From the NCBI GenBank assembly GCA_016935015.1, contig JAFGRT010000075.1, positions 1 through 47,749 of the forward strand: a stretch of DNA of 47,749 nucleotides. Reading direction: 5' to 3'. Origin of the DNA: Acidobacteriota bacterium. GTDB lineage: Bacteria; Acidobacteriota; JAAYUB01. Shown here piece by piece: positions 34,144 to 42,737 of the stretch. The position numbers were made by a program, and so were the translations under genes. The stretch's first letter is position 1. Each line of letters starts with the position of its first letter. Below the pieces are notes generated by a model. It saw only the letters and a list, made by a program, of their open reading frames with translations, was not told where the DNA came from and made no database searches.

Positions 34144-34589
34144 ATTGCCCCCTTGCGATTCTTTCCGGCCTTGGCGCATGGCAGAAACGTCACCTAGCCG
34201 GCATGATATGCGACAGAGTCATGATTTTGGTCCGGGTGCGGATCCGCCAAGCCGCCCGACCACCGCACCAACGGCCTCATCGGAGCGCCGCCCTTGAAAA
34301 AAGGCTCCTCATCCCTATACAGTAGTTCCTTGATACGAAGTAGTTAATGTAATCTCACTCAGAAAAAAAAGCAAGATCATAATCTGTTTCGCTCTGATTT
34401 TTACTGCGGTCCACATTTTTTCATGATGTATTTTTGACGGATATGATCTATACTTTCCCGCGCTGCCCGCGGGCCGGCCCGAGTCTTGCCTGGCGCTTTG
34501 ATACACCCGCAACCAAACCGGAGACAATCTCCCGCCGTGCAGTGCATCCCGGTCACGCGGGATTTTTCCGTTGAGGAGGAACATCCGCC
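34144..34589. other. Leader region between PAS gene and efp
   Basis: 446 bp without a gene. The middle (34310-34455) is unusually AT-rich for this genome, consistent with promoters in both directions. TATACT (34449-34454) is a candidate -10 for efp but has no strong -35. The last 60 bases hold the hairpin listed separately. Confidence 0.5.
34531..34569 (+). promoter_or_regulatory. Terminator-like attenuator hairpin in the efp leader
   Basis: CCCGCCGTG (34531-34539) pairs with CACGCGGG (34554-34561) with one bulged C, extended by a T-A pair, and is followed directly by ATTTTTCC. It ends only a few bases before the GAGGAGGA ribosome site of efp (34573-34580), a position suited to attenuation. 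Confidence 0.55.
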
Positions 34590-35147
34590 ATGATTACAGC
34601 CACTGAAATCCGCAAAGGGATGATTCTGAATCTGGAGGGCGACCTCTACCAGGTGCTCAACTTTCATCATTCCACGCCGGGTAACTTGCGGGGTTTTGTC
34701 CAAACCAAACTGCGAAACCTAACCACCGGGTCCTTACGGGACATGCGCTTCCGCTCCATCGACAAGGTGGAGAAAGCCTATCTGGATTCGCAACAGATGT
34801 CGTACCTGTATTCGGATGGCGAAAACTACTATTTCATGAACAATGAAACATTCGAACAGGTCAACCTCGATCGGGAACGGCTCGGAGATGCCGTAGACTA
34901 CCTCAAGGCGGATACAGTCATCACGGTGGATTTTTTCGACGGCAAGCCGGTGGGCATTGAAATTCCCGCCACCGTGGACCTGACCGTGACGGAGACCACG
35001 CCGGCCATCCGCAACGCCACCGTATCCAACGTCACCAAACCTGCGACCACGGAAACAGGGCGGGTGGTCCAGGTGCCCCCCTTCGTGGAGGAAGGTGACA
35101 TTATCCGCGTCAATACCGCCACCGGCGAATACGTCAGCCGCGCCTGA
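34590..35147 (+). CDS. efp: Elongation factor P
   Basis: A 185-residue translation factor that relieves ribosome stalling at polyproline. The three domains are in normal order: KOW-like domain I (ITATEIRKGMILNLEGDLYQVL), and the OB domains with MSYLYSDGENYYFMNNETFEQ and the C-terminal signature VQVPPFVEEGDIIRVNTATGEYVSR. The domain I loop tip reads STPGNLRGFVQTKLRN. The tip residue that is Lys34 in E. coli or Arg32 in Pseudomonas is Asn32 here, with Arg two residues on. This excludes classical EpmA lysylation or EarP rhamnosylation at that spot and matches a variant seen in several Acidobacteria, Planctomycetes and Verrucomicrobia. The start has GAGGAGGA about 9 bases upstream. A leader hairpin precedes it. 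Confidence 0.96.
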   Translation: MITATEIRKGMILNLEGDLYQVLNFHHSTPGNLRGFVQTKLRNLTTGSLRDMRFRSIDKVEKAYLDSQQMSYLYSDGENYYFMNNETFEQVNLDRERLGDAVDYLKADTVITVDFFDGKPVGIEIPATVDLTVTETTPAIRNATVSNVTKPATTETGRVVQVPPFVEEGDIIRVNTATGEYVSRA

Positions 35148-35204
35148 GCGGTGGGGGCCGACGGCGTCCGCCGGGCGCAAGGGGCCGCCACTGTGAGAGC
35201 CTGA

Positions 35205-35640
35205 TTGTTCTGTTCCATAAAAACAGTGGAACAAATGCCCGCCGGCCTGCACAAGCCATGCACAGTTTTTCGGGAAACACAACCGGTCAGGAGGTCATTG
35301 GAAGGGCGTGCTGATGATGGCCATTGCTCTGGCGTTCACGGCGCCCTCCGGCATTCCGGGACGACCGAGATAAGGGAAGAGCTCGACGATGAGATGTACC
35401 GAACCGTTTTTACCGATTACCGTGACCAGGAAAGCCCCTTAATCGGCTATTCACGGGACGGCTCCATCGCATGGTGGATGGTGCGGGTGAAGGTGGCCAG
35501 CTGACAGGCGGGCGCGGACGGAGCGAAGCAGCCGCTGGAATTTGTTTGTGCCTGGTTCACCCTTTAGCCGTGGCAGGACGGTCGCTGGTTGAGGCTCGAT
35601 GACGAATCCTCCACGAGTGACCGGCCGGCCTTGCTGCACC
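35205..35640 (+). pseudogene. SnoaL/NTF2-like protein remnant with two in-frame stops
   Basis: One frame reads TEIREELDDEMYRTVFTDYR, then QESPLIGYSRDGSIAWWMVR and VKVAS, a TGA at 35502-35504, then QAGADGAKQPLEFVCAWFTL, a TAG at 35565-35567, then PWQDGRWLRLDDESST. Joined across the stops this follows the beta-sheet half of SnoaL/DUF4440 domains (F-x-x-x-x-x-D-L-x-S-P-x-V-x-x-S-x-D-G-S-x-A-W, then a strand ending C-A-W, then D-G-x-W-R). The N-terminal helical part upstream cannot be recognised. Both stops fall inside conserved strands, so this is a decayed gene rather than two genes. The frame stays open into the following methyltransferase gene. Confidence 0.6.
35211..35233. repeat. Inverted repeat downstream of efp
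   Basis: TGTTCCA (35211-35217) and TGGAACA (35227-35233) form a perfect 7-bp stem with a 9-nt A-rich loop, 64 nt after the efp stop. No T run follows, so a terminator role is unproven. Confidence 0.4.
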
Positions 35641-35759
35641 GGCCATTGGTCTCGAACGGGCAGGAAGCGTCACGCACCCCGGCCGGATTCCTGTGCCGCC
35701 GGGGCATCCGGTCGGCGGCGACAACTGGCACACCCTTTTCACCAGACAAGGAGCGCCGA

Positions 35760-36491
35760 ATGGATTTCAACAACGTCTACGATGATGAATTGCGCGCCCT
35801 CGCTTACGCCGGACTGGAGTTTCCGGGTACGTACTACCTGGCCTTTCGGGACCTGCCGGCCATATTCGCACGCCATGTCACTGGCCGACGGGCCCTGGAT
35901 TTCGGCTGCGGCGCCGGCCGATCGACCCGTTTTTTACAAAACCTCGGCTTTGAGACCTCCGGGGTGGATATCGCCGCCGAAATGATCCGCCAGGCCCGAA
36001 AAATGGATCCCGGCGGCGATTATCATCTGGTGGCCGACAGCACCGCCGGCCCTTTCGACCAGCCCGTGTTCGATCTGATTCTGGCCGCGTTCACCTTTGA
36101 CAACATTCCGACCAGGGAGAAGAAAAGGGTCCTTTTCCGGACGCTGGGGCGGTGCCTGAAATCCGGCGGCGTCATCGTGAATCTTGTTTCCGCACCCGAA
36201 ATCTACGTTCATGAGTGGGCGTCCTTCTCCACGCGGGACTTCCCGGGCAACCGGACCGCTGTCAGCGGGCAGAAAGTCCGGATTGTGATGAAGGACGTTC
36301 CTGACCAGCGGCCGGTAGAGGATATCCTCTGCGCGGATGAGGAGTATCGTGCCATCTATGCCGCGTCCAATCTGGAACTGGTGACCACCTACCGCCCCCT
36401 GGCGGACGGCAGCGAACCTTTTATCTGGATTCATGAAACCCGGGTACCGCCGTGGGTCATCTATATCCTTCGGCATCTAACGACCGGCTAG
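35760..36491 (+). CDS. Class I SAM-dependent methyltransferase
   Basis: A 243-residue methyltransferase. Motif I is ALDFGCGAGRSTRFL, motif II is TSGVDIAAEMI, motif III is YHLVADSTAGPFDQP, and LILAAFTFDNIPTREKK with CLKSGGVIVNLVSAPEIY gives motifs IV and V. The N-terminal YDDELRALAYAGLEFPGTYYL is a substrate-side helix typical of small ubiE-like enzymes; the C-terminal part (about 165-243) is a mixed sheet. The ATG has AGGAG 6 bases upstream. In frame, the open reading extends far upstream into the SnoaL remnant, but the ribosome site fixes the start here. It is unrelated in detail to the methyltransferase at 27846. Substrate unknown. Confidence 0.83.
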   Translation: MDFNNVYDDELRALAYAGLEFPGTYYLAFRDLPAIFARHVTGRRALDFGCGAGRSTRFLQNLGFETSGVDIAAEMIRQARKMDPGGDYHLVADSTAGPFDQPVFDLILAAFTFDNIPTREKKRVLFRTLGRCLKSGGVIVNLVSAPEIYVHEWASFSTRDFPGNRTAVSGQKVRIVMKDVPDQRPVEDILCADEEYRAIYAASNLELVTTYRPLADGSEPFIWIHETRVPPWVIYILRHLTTG

Positions 36492-36735
36492 ACAACCGGC
36501 CTTCTCGCCACCAGCCTTGTCTATTACGGTCATCGCCGCGGTGACAGATTATCGCCGCTGGTGAAAATATTGTCTGCGGCTGACCGTTCCTGTGGTACCC
36601 TAACCGATTCATCCGGGGGGCGGCACATTCCGCGCGGATGAAGACCGGTCGGGCGAGGCAGGGAGTACCTGGTCGCTGGGGGATCACCGCGCTGCTATCC
36701 CTATATTTTTGAAGCTGAAAGGAGAATATTTGCGT

Positions 36736-37143
36736 ATGGAAATGGAGATTTTCTTTCCCGGCGGCAAGCGTGTGGACGCCAACGTACGGGATTTCATCAT
36801 TCAGACGGACCAGAAGAAGGAACGGGGGGGCGAAGATGAAGCACCGACACCATTCGAGCTATTTCTGGCCTCCTTGGGAACATGTGCTGGTATTTACGTT
36901 CTCTCCTTTTGTCAAAGTCACAATATCCCGACCGAAGGAATCCGCCTGCGGCAGCGCGTGGAGCGCAATCCGGCCACCGGCATGCTGGACCGGATCGAAC
37001 TGGAAATCCTGTTGCCGGCCGATTTCCCTGCCAAATATCAGACAGCGGTGATTCGTTCCGCCGAAAAATGTACCGTCAAGAAGCACCTGGAACAACCGCC
37101 GCAATTTTCCATTATCACCCGTCAGGAAGTACCTGTTTCCTGA
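36736..37143 (+). CDS. OsmC-family protein
   Basis: A 135-residue peroxiredoxin-like OsmC/Ohr-fold protein. It begins MEMEIFFPGGKRVDA, has the TDQKKERGGEDEAPTPFELF loop, and the first redox Cys in LASLGTCAGIYVLSF, with the second in RSAEKCTVKKHL, so both catalytic Cys are present. The PFELFLASLGTCAG form belongs to the OsmC-like subgroup (YhfA-like) rather than Ohr. AAGGAG is 11 bases before the ATG; a TTG two codons earlier lies 5 bases from that site and may be the true start. It probably reduces hydroperoxides or handles thiol stress. The gene converges on the outer-membrane beta-barrel gene. Confidence 0.85.
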   Translation: MEMEIFFPGGKRVDANVRDFIIQTDQKKERGGEDEAPTPFELFLASLGTCAGIYVLSFCQSHNIPTEGIRLRQRVERNPATGMLDRIELEILLPADFPAKYQTAVIRSAEKCTVKKHLEQPPQFSIITRQEVPVS

Positions 37144-37251
37144 AACACCGCAATCCGGCCCACCCTCGCCTCTGGTCAGGACCGGCGGTGGGGTAAGGCC
37201 ATTTTCGCGAGCCGATCTTCATCCACGTTGCCATGCCCTCTGTCGATCGGT

Positions 37252-38631
37252 TCAAAAGAAGTACGTCAACCAAATGTAGACTCCAGCCGGCGCCCGGGTG
37301 GTGTTGTCGGTAAACGGGATGGGAATACCCCCGAATTCCGTCCCGGTGTCACCCAAGACCAGATTGGCGCCACAGGTGAGCTGCAGGTTCTGGCCGGCGT
37401 TCCAGACGGCCCGCGGCTGAACGATCCCCGATGGATCGGCCAGGTTCACGATGGCCGTGGCGTACAGATTGACCAGCGGATGCACCTCGGCCTGGATCAT
37501 GCCGTCCAGGTAGAAGCGACCGACGGTGAACATCTCGCCGCGCTCCACCCGGGTCAGCAGCGCCGGGTCCAACGCTGCCAGCGAATAGTCGTCGGCGCCC
37601 AGGCCGTTATAGTGAAACTCGAGATAGCCGTACAGGTTCTTCTTCCACCAGACCCATGAATAGTCCATGTTGGCCACCAGGGAAAGGAATCCCTCCCGGC
37701 GGGCGGCACTGTTGAGAAAGGTCCAGGTGGCATCCAGGCGCCAGGCGGCGGCGCCCAGGTAGCCGACACTGCCGGCCCCGATGACCACATCCCGGTAATG
37801 GCGAACCAGCAGCAGGTCCAGGTCCGTCGTGCCGGCGTTGAAGTGCCATTTGACCGCCACCGATGACTGGTTCCAGCCCGTGGCCCGGGTCTCCGGATCC
37901 CGTCGCGGAACGGCCAGAAACTGGAAATCGCCCCACTCGGCCGGGATCTGTACCGAGACCATGTCATCCCCCACCTTGTAGTCCCGTTCCACATCCGTCG
38001 GCGCGAACGGATTCAGCAGGTCCAGCGGGTTGAAGAGCATGCCGTTCCCCCAGGTGACGGCCTGGCGGCCGACGCGGACGAAACCCCAGTCCGGCTGCCA
38101 GGTGAGCGCCAGCCGGTCCAGCCGATGGTAGAGGATATGTCCCTCGCCGTCGTGGATAACGCCGATCAGGTCCAGGAAGCGCCGCCGGTCATCCGGCGGC
38201 TGGATTTGGGCGCGGGCCCAGGCTCCCAGCAGGGGATTTATCTCGGCCAGCTGGAAATTGCGGCGGCGGGTATCACCGCCCGTCAGCAGGAATTCATAAT
38301 GGGTTTCCAGTTTGAAGCGCCGACCGAGGAAGAGTTCGTTTTTCAACCGGAACTCAAACGTGCCATCCCGCAGTGTATCGGTGCTTTCCGCGGCGAAATA
38401 GGACGTTTCGGCCGGCCACTGGATACTGCCCCGGCCCTTCAGATGACCCCCCCAGCGCCAGTCGAGACGGGTCCACCACCCCATCGCCCCAGTTTTTTCC
38501 GTTGATTTCTCAAGAAGCGTATTCTCCGCGGGTTCCGGCGGCGGTGCGGCGTCCTTTTCCGCGCCGCAAACCATGGTCACCAGGAACAAAATGACAAAAA
38601 ACCCAATATGCCGATGATTGCGGACCATCAT
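37252..38631 (-). CDS. Outer-membrane beta-barrel protein of an ABC export operon
   Basis: A 459-residue protein with a signal peptide (HIGFFVILFLVTMVCG). After a short acidic linker it shows alternating hydrophobic/polar strands with many aromatic residues, e.g. FEFRLKNELFLGRRFKLETH, YHRLDRLALTWQPDWGFVRV, FLSLVANMDYSWVWW and LYGYLEFHYNGLG, and ends in a strand closing with Tyr-Phe-Phe (VYIWLTYFF), the C-terminal aromatic signature of outer-membrane barrels. A conserved-looking plug segment is VGRQAVTWGNGMLFNPLDLL with NPFAPTDVERDYKVGDD. It is the last gene of the six-gene TetR/LolA/ABC operon, 64 nt behind the ATPase. That context points to an outer-membrane acceptor or exit channel for the transported lipid or lipophile. 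The pattern resembles DUF1302/porin-type barrels found next to similar ABC genes. Confidence 0.75.
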   Translation of the reverse strand: MMVRNHRHIGFFVILFLVTMVCGAEKDAAPPPEPAENTLLEKSTEKTGAMGWWTRLDWRWGGHLKGRGSIQWPAETSYFAAESTDTLRDGTFEFRLKNELFLGRRFKLETHYEFLLTGGDTRRRNFQLAEINPLLGAWARAQIQPPDDRRRFLDLIGVIHDGEGHILYHRLDRLALTWQPDWGFVRVGRQAVTWGNGMLFNPLDLLNPFAPTDVERDYKVGDDMVSVQIPAEWGDFQFLAVPRRDPETRATGWNQSSVAVKWHFNAGTTDLDLLLVRHYRDVVIGAGSVGYLGAAAWRLDATWTFLNSAARREGFLSLVANMDYSWVWWKKNLYGYLEFHYNGLGADDYSLAALDPALLTRVERGEMFTVGRFYLDGMIQAEVHPLVNLYATAIVNLADPSGIVQPRAVWNAGQNLQLTCGANLVLGDTGTEFGGIPIPFTDNTTRAPAGVYIWLTYFF

Positions 38632-38695
38632 GTGATTATCTGGCTTCCCCGACCGCCCGTGCGCCCCCTGCAGCATCACCAGACGGTAGACAGGA

Positions 38696-39382
38696 TTATT
38701 GCCGCCGCTTGTCCTCCACCACCCGACCGTCACGGATCACTACCAGGCGGCGGGCATATTCCATCACCATGTTGTCATGGGTGGAAAAGATAAAGGTAGC
38801 CTTCTTGTCGCAGTTCAGCTTCTGCATCATATCCAGCAAGCTGCCGCCCGTCTCAGAATCCAGGTTGGCTGTGGGTTCGTCGGCCAGCACAATGGCCGGA
38901 TCGGAGACGATGGCCCGGGCCACCGCCACCCGCTGCTGCTGACCGCCGGAGAGCTCATTGGGTCGACGGTGAAACATGCCGTCGAGACCAACTTCCTTCA
39001 GAATGGAGCGGGCCCGTTCGCGCCGCTCCTTGGCCGGGATGCCCTGCAGCAGCATGACGAACTCCACGTTTTCCAGGGCCGACAGAACCGGGATCAGATT
39101 GTAGGATTGAAAAATAAAGCCCACCTTGCGCAGGCGCATCTCCGCCAACTCCGTCTGATTCAATTCAGCCAGGGCCTGACCATCCACCCTCAACTCACCC
39201 GACGTCGCGGCATCCAGGCCGCCGATCAGGTTCAGCAAGGTCGTCTTGCCGGATCCGGACGGGCCGGCGATGGCCGTGAATTCCCCCTTCTCCACATCGA
39301 GGTCGAGTCCTTTGAGCGCTTCGACTTTTACTTTCTCCTGTTCATATACCTTGCGTAGGTTTTCACATACCACGATGTTCAT
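38696..39382 (-). CDS. ABC transporter ATPase (MacB/LolD type)
   Basis: A 228-residue ATPase of the LolD/MacB/FtsE class. Walker A is AGPSGSGKTTLLNLIGG, the Q loop is FIFQSYNLIPVLSALENV, the signature is LSGGQQQRVAVARAIVSD, Walker B is IVLADEPTANLD, and the switch His is in IFSTHDNMV. The Y-N-L-I-P-V-L-S-A-L-E-N-V stretch is typical for MacB-type ATPases that drive mechanotransmission rather than membrane translocation. The ATG at 39382 has AGGAG about 7 bases upstream. It sits behind the two permeases and should energise their heterodimer. Confidence 0.93.
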   Translation of the reverse strand: MNIVVCENLRKVYEQEKVKVEALKGLDLDVEKGEFTAIAGPSGSGKTTLLNLIGGLDAATSGELRVDGQALAELNQTELAEMRLRKVGFIFQSYNLIPVLSALENVEFVMLLQGIPAKERRERARSILKEVGLDGMFHRRPNELSGGQQQRVAVARAIVSDPAIVLADEPTANLDSETGGSLLDMMQKLNCDKKATFIFSTHDNMVMEYARRLVVIRDGRVVEDKRRQ

Positions 39383-39454
39383 GTTTCTCTCCTGCAATGA
39401 TCACCCCATTTCCCCGGGATTCCTTTGTCCGGCCGATCCTCAGCGGCCGGGCCG

Positions 39455-40675
39455 CTAGGTCCGTCCCAGTGCCTCCACCGGGGTGAACCGGGCGGCCTTC
39501 AGGGCCGGATACGCGCTGACCAGCAGCCCCAGCACAAATACCGTCACATCGGCCATGATAACGTCCTTGGCCGCCAGCACCGGGTACACCACCCGGGATA
39601 TGCCGAAATATTCCGATCCCGCGGCCACCGCCGACAGGTCGATCCCGGTCTGGGCCAGTGCCCAAACGGACACGAACCCCAGCACATTGCCGATCACCAG
39701 GCCAAGACTCAACAGATAAAAACCTTCGATCAGCACATCCTGAAGGATCCGGCCCGGCCGCATGCCCAGGGCCTTGAGCAGCCCGAACTCCCGCATCCGC
39801 TCATAGACCGCCATCAGGACGGTGTTGACCAGCCCGAAGCCCATGGCGACAAAGACCACCAGATTCCAAATGAAGATAAATCCGTCCATCATCCCCAGGT
39901 ACGCCTTGACCAAGGGGAGTAGTTCCTTCCAGGTCCAGACTTCCAGATCGTCGGGCGCGGCCTGCTGCAATCGTCCGGCCACCGTATCCACCATCTCGCT
40001 GTCGGGTAGCAGCACGGCGTACTGGGACACGGCCCCGTCCATCTTCAGCATCTTCTGGGCAGCCGGCAGGACCACGAACACGTACTGTTTTTCCGTGAAC
40101 TCCAATTGCGTCCGGAAAACACCGCGGATGCGGAATGCCCGGGATCCAATCTGTCGCCCGGTATCCTGGGACATCAACACCAGCTTGTTCCCCAGTTTGG
40201 TCTCGAATTTGTCGAGCAAGGCCTGCCCCACCAAGATGCCGATGTCATCATCCGGCGCCAGGTACTCGCCCCGGGAAACCGCCCCCCCGATAAACGACAA
40301 GCGCGCCTCTTTATCCGGTTCGATACCCACCAGCGTAACGCCGCTGGAATGGCGGGCGTTACTGGCGATGGCGTTCACGCAAACGCGGGCGGCCCATACG
40401 CTGCCGGGAGGCAGTTCCGCCTGCAACAACCGTCGCACCTCCGCCGTCTGTTCGATCCGGTTATCCACCACCGGGTCCTGATGATAGCGGGGCGCCAGAA
40501 TCTGGATATGGCCGGTGAGAGTAGCGATGCCGTTCTCTTCCAAATCCACCAGAAAACCGCGGGAAAGGGAGTTGAGAAAAATCATGCTCCACACGCCGAT
40601 AATCACGGCGATGAGAATAACGGTCGTGCGCCGGGGATTGCGCCAGACATTGCGCCAGGCCAGCTGAAAATGCAT
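39455..40675 (-). CDS. MacB/LolC-E-type ABC permease (second)
   Basis: A 406-residue permease with the four-helix FtsX/MacB layout. The first helix follows HFQLAWRNVWRNPRRTTVI; a large periplasmic domain (about 45-275) contains the MacB-PCD-like strands YVFVVLPAAQKMLKMDGAV and LEVWTWKELLPLVKAYLGMM; then come helices with VFVAMGFGLVNTVLMAVYER, FGLLKALGMRPGRILQDVLI and VTVFVLGLLVSAYPALKAAR, ending FTPVEALGRT. It is clearly paralogous to the upstream permease (both start W-R-N-x-W-R-N-P-R-R and end P-V-E-A-L-G), so the two most likely form a heterodimer as LolC and LolE do. The ATG at 40675 has GGAG 7 bases upstream. Confidence 0.9.
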   Translation of the reverse strand: MHFQLAWRNVWRNPRRTTVILIAVIIGVWSMIFLNSLSRGFLVDLEENGIATLTGHIQILAPRYHQDPVVDNRIEQTAEVRRLLQAELPPGSVWAARVCVNAIASNARHSSGVTLVGIEPDKEARLSFIGGAVSRGEYLAPDDDIGILVGQALLDKFETKLGNKLVLMSQDTGRQIGSRAFRIRGVFRTQLEFTEKQYVFVVLPAAQKMLKMDGAVSQYAVLLPDSEMVDTVAGRLQQAAPDDLEVWTWKELLPLVKAYLGMMDGFIFIWNLVVFVAMGFGLVNTVLMAVYERMREFGLLKALGMRPGRILQDVLIEGFYLLSLGLVIGNVLGFVSVWALAQTGIDLSAVAAGSEYFGISRVVYPVLAAKDVIMADVTVFVLGLLVSAYPALKAARFTPVEALGRT

Positions 40676-40708
40676 CCTCACTCTCCGTTTCTGAATCCGC
40701 TTCTGCCG

Positions 40709-41947
40709 TCAGGCATGGCCCAGCGCCTCCACGGGACGCAGGCGCCGGACTTTCAGGGCCGGATACAAGGCGGTAAAGAAGGTGATCACGAAGACGGCCG
40801 CCGGGCCGATGGTAATGGACAACCAGGACAACTGCGGATAGATACGGTCGGGTATGCCGAACTTCTGCAGGATTTCACCGGCATCGGGGAAGGTAATGCC
40901 GTGGACCTGGAAATACCCGGTCAGCAAAATCCCGCAGACGATGCCAGCACCGATGCCGATCAGGGTCATGCTCATGGATTCCATGAGGAGCACCCGGATG
41001 AGCCGGCCCGGCGTCGTCCCCATGGCCATCATTACCCCGAACTCCTTGGTCCGCTCTAGGATGGCCATCAGGAAGGTGTTCAATATGCTGAAGGCCACCA
41101 CGACGATCAGAAATAGATAGAAGATAAAGCCACTCACCAGATCCATCTGGATACCCTGGTAGAGACCCGGCATCAGTTCTTTCCAATCGAGCACCACCAG
41201 CGAGTGATGGTTGGCCAGATCCCTCACCTGTTCATACACGTCGTGCTTCACTGCCGCCAGATTGTCCAGGCTGCGGCCCATGATGACGACCTCATGCACC
41301 GCCCCGCGCATGCTGAACACATCCTGAAATGTCGACAGCGGCATATGGATGGAAGACCGGTCAAAATCTTCCTGCCCCGAGGCGAAAATACCCCTGACGT
41401 TCAGGACAGTGGCCGCTACGGAACCGTCCCGCCCCTGTCCAAGAACCACCAGTTCATCGCCGACGCCCACCTTGAGATTGTCGGCCAGCATTTTCCCCAC
41501 CAGCGCCCCGGTACCATCCTCCGGCGTCAGATATTCACCTTGCCGGATCATGGATTCCAGCGTCGACACGTGCGCTTCCCGCTCGGGAACGATACCGATG
41601 ACCAGCACGCCGTAGGTGCGCTCCGCCGAGGAAACCAGGGCGAAGGCGTTGGCACGGTAGGTGAAGGATTCTACCTCGGGGATATCGGCCAGTACGTCTC
41701 CCACCTTACCGGGTTTCGGCACGACATGCCGGATTTCCCGGTCTTTTTGATAATCCTTGGCCTGGATCTGCAGGTATCCGGTATGGATCCGGACGGTGAA
41801 ATCGATCATGGTATCGTAGGAACCAAATTGCAACGAGAGCATGAAAATCAGCAACGTACACGCAAAAACGATGGCACAGATGGTGAGAATGGAGCGCCGT
41901 GGATTGCGCCAGATATTCCGCCAGGCCATCTTCCGGTCGATAGACAT
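40709..41947 (-). CDS. MacB/LolC-E-type ABC permease (first)
   Basis: A 412-residue permease paralogous to its downstream neighbour. The N-terminal helix follows MAWRNIWRNPRRSILTICAI; the periplasmic domain (about 45-270) has YRANAFALVSSAERTYGVLV, ALVGKMLADNLKVGVGDELV and VLDWKELMPGLYQGIQMD; helices two to four are in FLIVVVAFSILNTFLMAILE, FGVMMAMGTTPGRLIRVLLM and the C-terminal VFVITFFTALYPALKVRRLR, ending RPVEALGHA. The ATG has GGAGGT 8 bases upstream and starts 6 nt after the LolA-like gene, so the pair is tightly coupled. In Lol systems one permease contacts the LolA carrier; the adjacency suggests this one could. Confidence 0.9.
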   Translation of the reverse strand: MSIDRKMAWRNIWRNPRRSILTICAIVFACTLLIFMLSLQFGSYDTMIDFTVRIHTGYLQIQAKDYQKDREIRHVVPKPGKVGDVLADIPEVESFTYRANAFALVSSAERTYGVLVIGIVPEREAHVSTLESMIRQGEYLTPEDGTGALVGKMLADNLKVGVGDELVVLGQGRDGSVAATVLNVRGIFASGQEDFDRSSIHMPLSTFQDVFSMRGAVHEVVIMGRSLDNLAAVKHDVYEQVRDLANHHSLVVLDWKELMPGLYQGIQMDLVSGFIFYLFLIVVVAFSILNTFLMAILERTKEFGVMMAMGTTPGRLIRVLLMESMSMTLIGIGAGIVCGILLTGYFQVHGITFPDAGEILQKFGIPDRIYPQLSWLSITIGPAAVFVITFFTALYPALKVRRLRPVEALGHA

Positions 41948-41953
41948 GAATGG

Positions 41954-42721
41954 TTACCTCCCGGGATTGCGCAGGCTCGAAAGGGTGAACAGCCGGTCGG
42001 GCAGATCCTCCACGAATGCCAGTTCCAGATAGTCCAGGCGGGTGAATTCACCCGTGGTGTCCGCCTTGCGCATGATCCACACCATGGGGAAGAGCTTGCC
42101 GTCGACCGGCCGGATAGTGTTCGCATCCATGAACTTGACCAGACGCATTTCCTCGTCGTAGAACTCCTCCCGCAACATGATGTAATCCTCACGGACCTTC
42201 ATTTTCTGCATTCCCCAGATCACGGGTGCTTGCGGCTTGGGCATGGACTTGATCACGTAAACCTTTTTCCCTTCGTGCTCTTCGGTGCCGACAATTTCAT
42301 GGGTGTAATCCGTCAGCAGGGTGTTGGACTTGGACAGATCGTTGTTGGAAAAATCCGAGCCCATCCACGCCTGGGACATCATGGAGGGGGGCAGTTTGAT
42401 GACACGGTTGACCTTGGGATTGTACATCCACATTTCACCGTCCTTCAGCAGGGTGCCGTTTCCCTCGTCCTTGGGCGGGGCGAGAAGGGTGAAAATGCTG
42501 TCATCCTGCCCCCGGGTCCAGGCCCTGATGGTCATGGTCCGTTCCCAGTCCGGGCGGTGAATGGTCATTTCCACCGTGGCGATGGAGGCCGTGCCGCGCC
42601 AGTAGTCGAAGGCGCCTTCCACCAACCGGTCGGCATCCGTCTCCTCCGCCCCCAGAAGCGCTCCGCAGCAGGCCAGCACGAAGATCAATGTTCGCCGGAA
42701 TCCACTTGAAAGAAGGTACAC
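41954..42721 (-). CDS. LolA-like outer-membrane lipoprotein-sorting protein
   Basis: A 255-residue exported protein of the COG2834 group, which has the LolA/LolB open-barrel fold. The leader is TLIFVLACCGALLGAEE. Mature features are IATVEMTIHRPDWERTMTIR, WTRGQDDSIFTLLAPPKDEG, GEMWMYNPKVNRVIKLPPSM, the WMGSDFSNNDL block and IVGTEEHEGKKVYVIKSMPK, which are diagnostic for this family. The start is GTG with AAGGAG 6 bases upstream, 16 nt after the TetR stop. Such proteins bind lipids or acyl chains and often sit with ABC or RND exporters. Here it should take cargo from the permease pair across the periplasm to the barrel encoded last in the operon. Confidence 0.88.
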   Translation of the reverse strand: MYLLSSGFRRTLIFVLACCGALLGAEETDADRLVEGAFDYWRGTASIATVEMTIHRPDWERTMTIRAWTRGQDDSIFTLLAPPKDEGNGTLLKDGEMWMYNPKVNRVIKLPPSMMSQAWMGSDFSNNDLSKSNTLLTDYTHEIVGTEEHEGKKVYVIKSMPKPQAPVIWGMQKMKVREDYIMLREEFYDEEMRLVKFMDANTIRPVDGKLFPMVWIMRKADTTGEFTRLDYLELAFVEDLPDRLFTLSSLRNPGR

Positions 42722-42737
42722 GGCAGCTCCTTTTCCT

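Noticed and set aside
35205-36491. One long fused gene of SnoaL remnant plus methyltransferase sharing a frame
   Set aside because: The methyltransferase has its own AGGAG site and a typical N terminus at 35760, and two stops interrupt the upstream part.
28485-36554. The 13-mer TGACAGATTATCG occurs both near 28485 and near 36542
   Set aside because: A 13-base match without extended flanks is expected by chance in a window of this size, so it is not called a repeat family.
41204-42709. A 501-codon plus-strand open frame across the permease and LolA-like genes
   Set aside because: His/Gln/Pro-rich antisense artefact; the opposite strand carries clear permease and COG2834 motifs.
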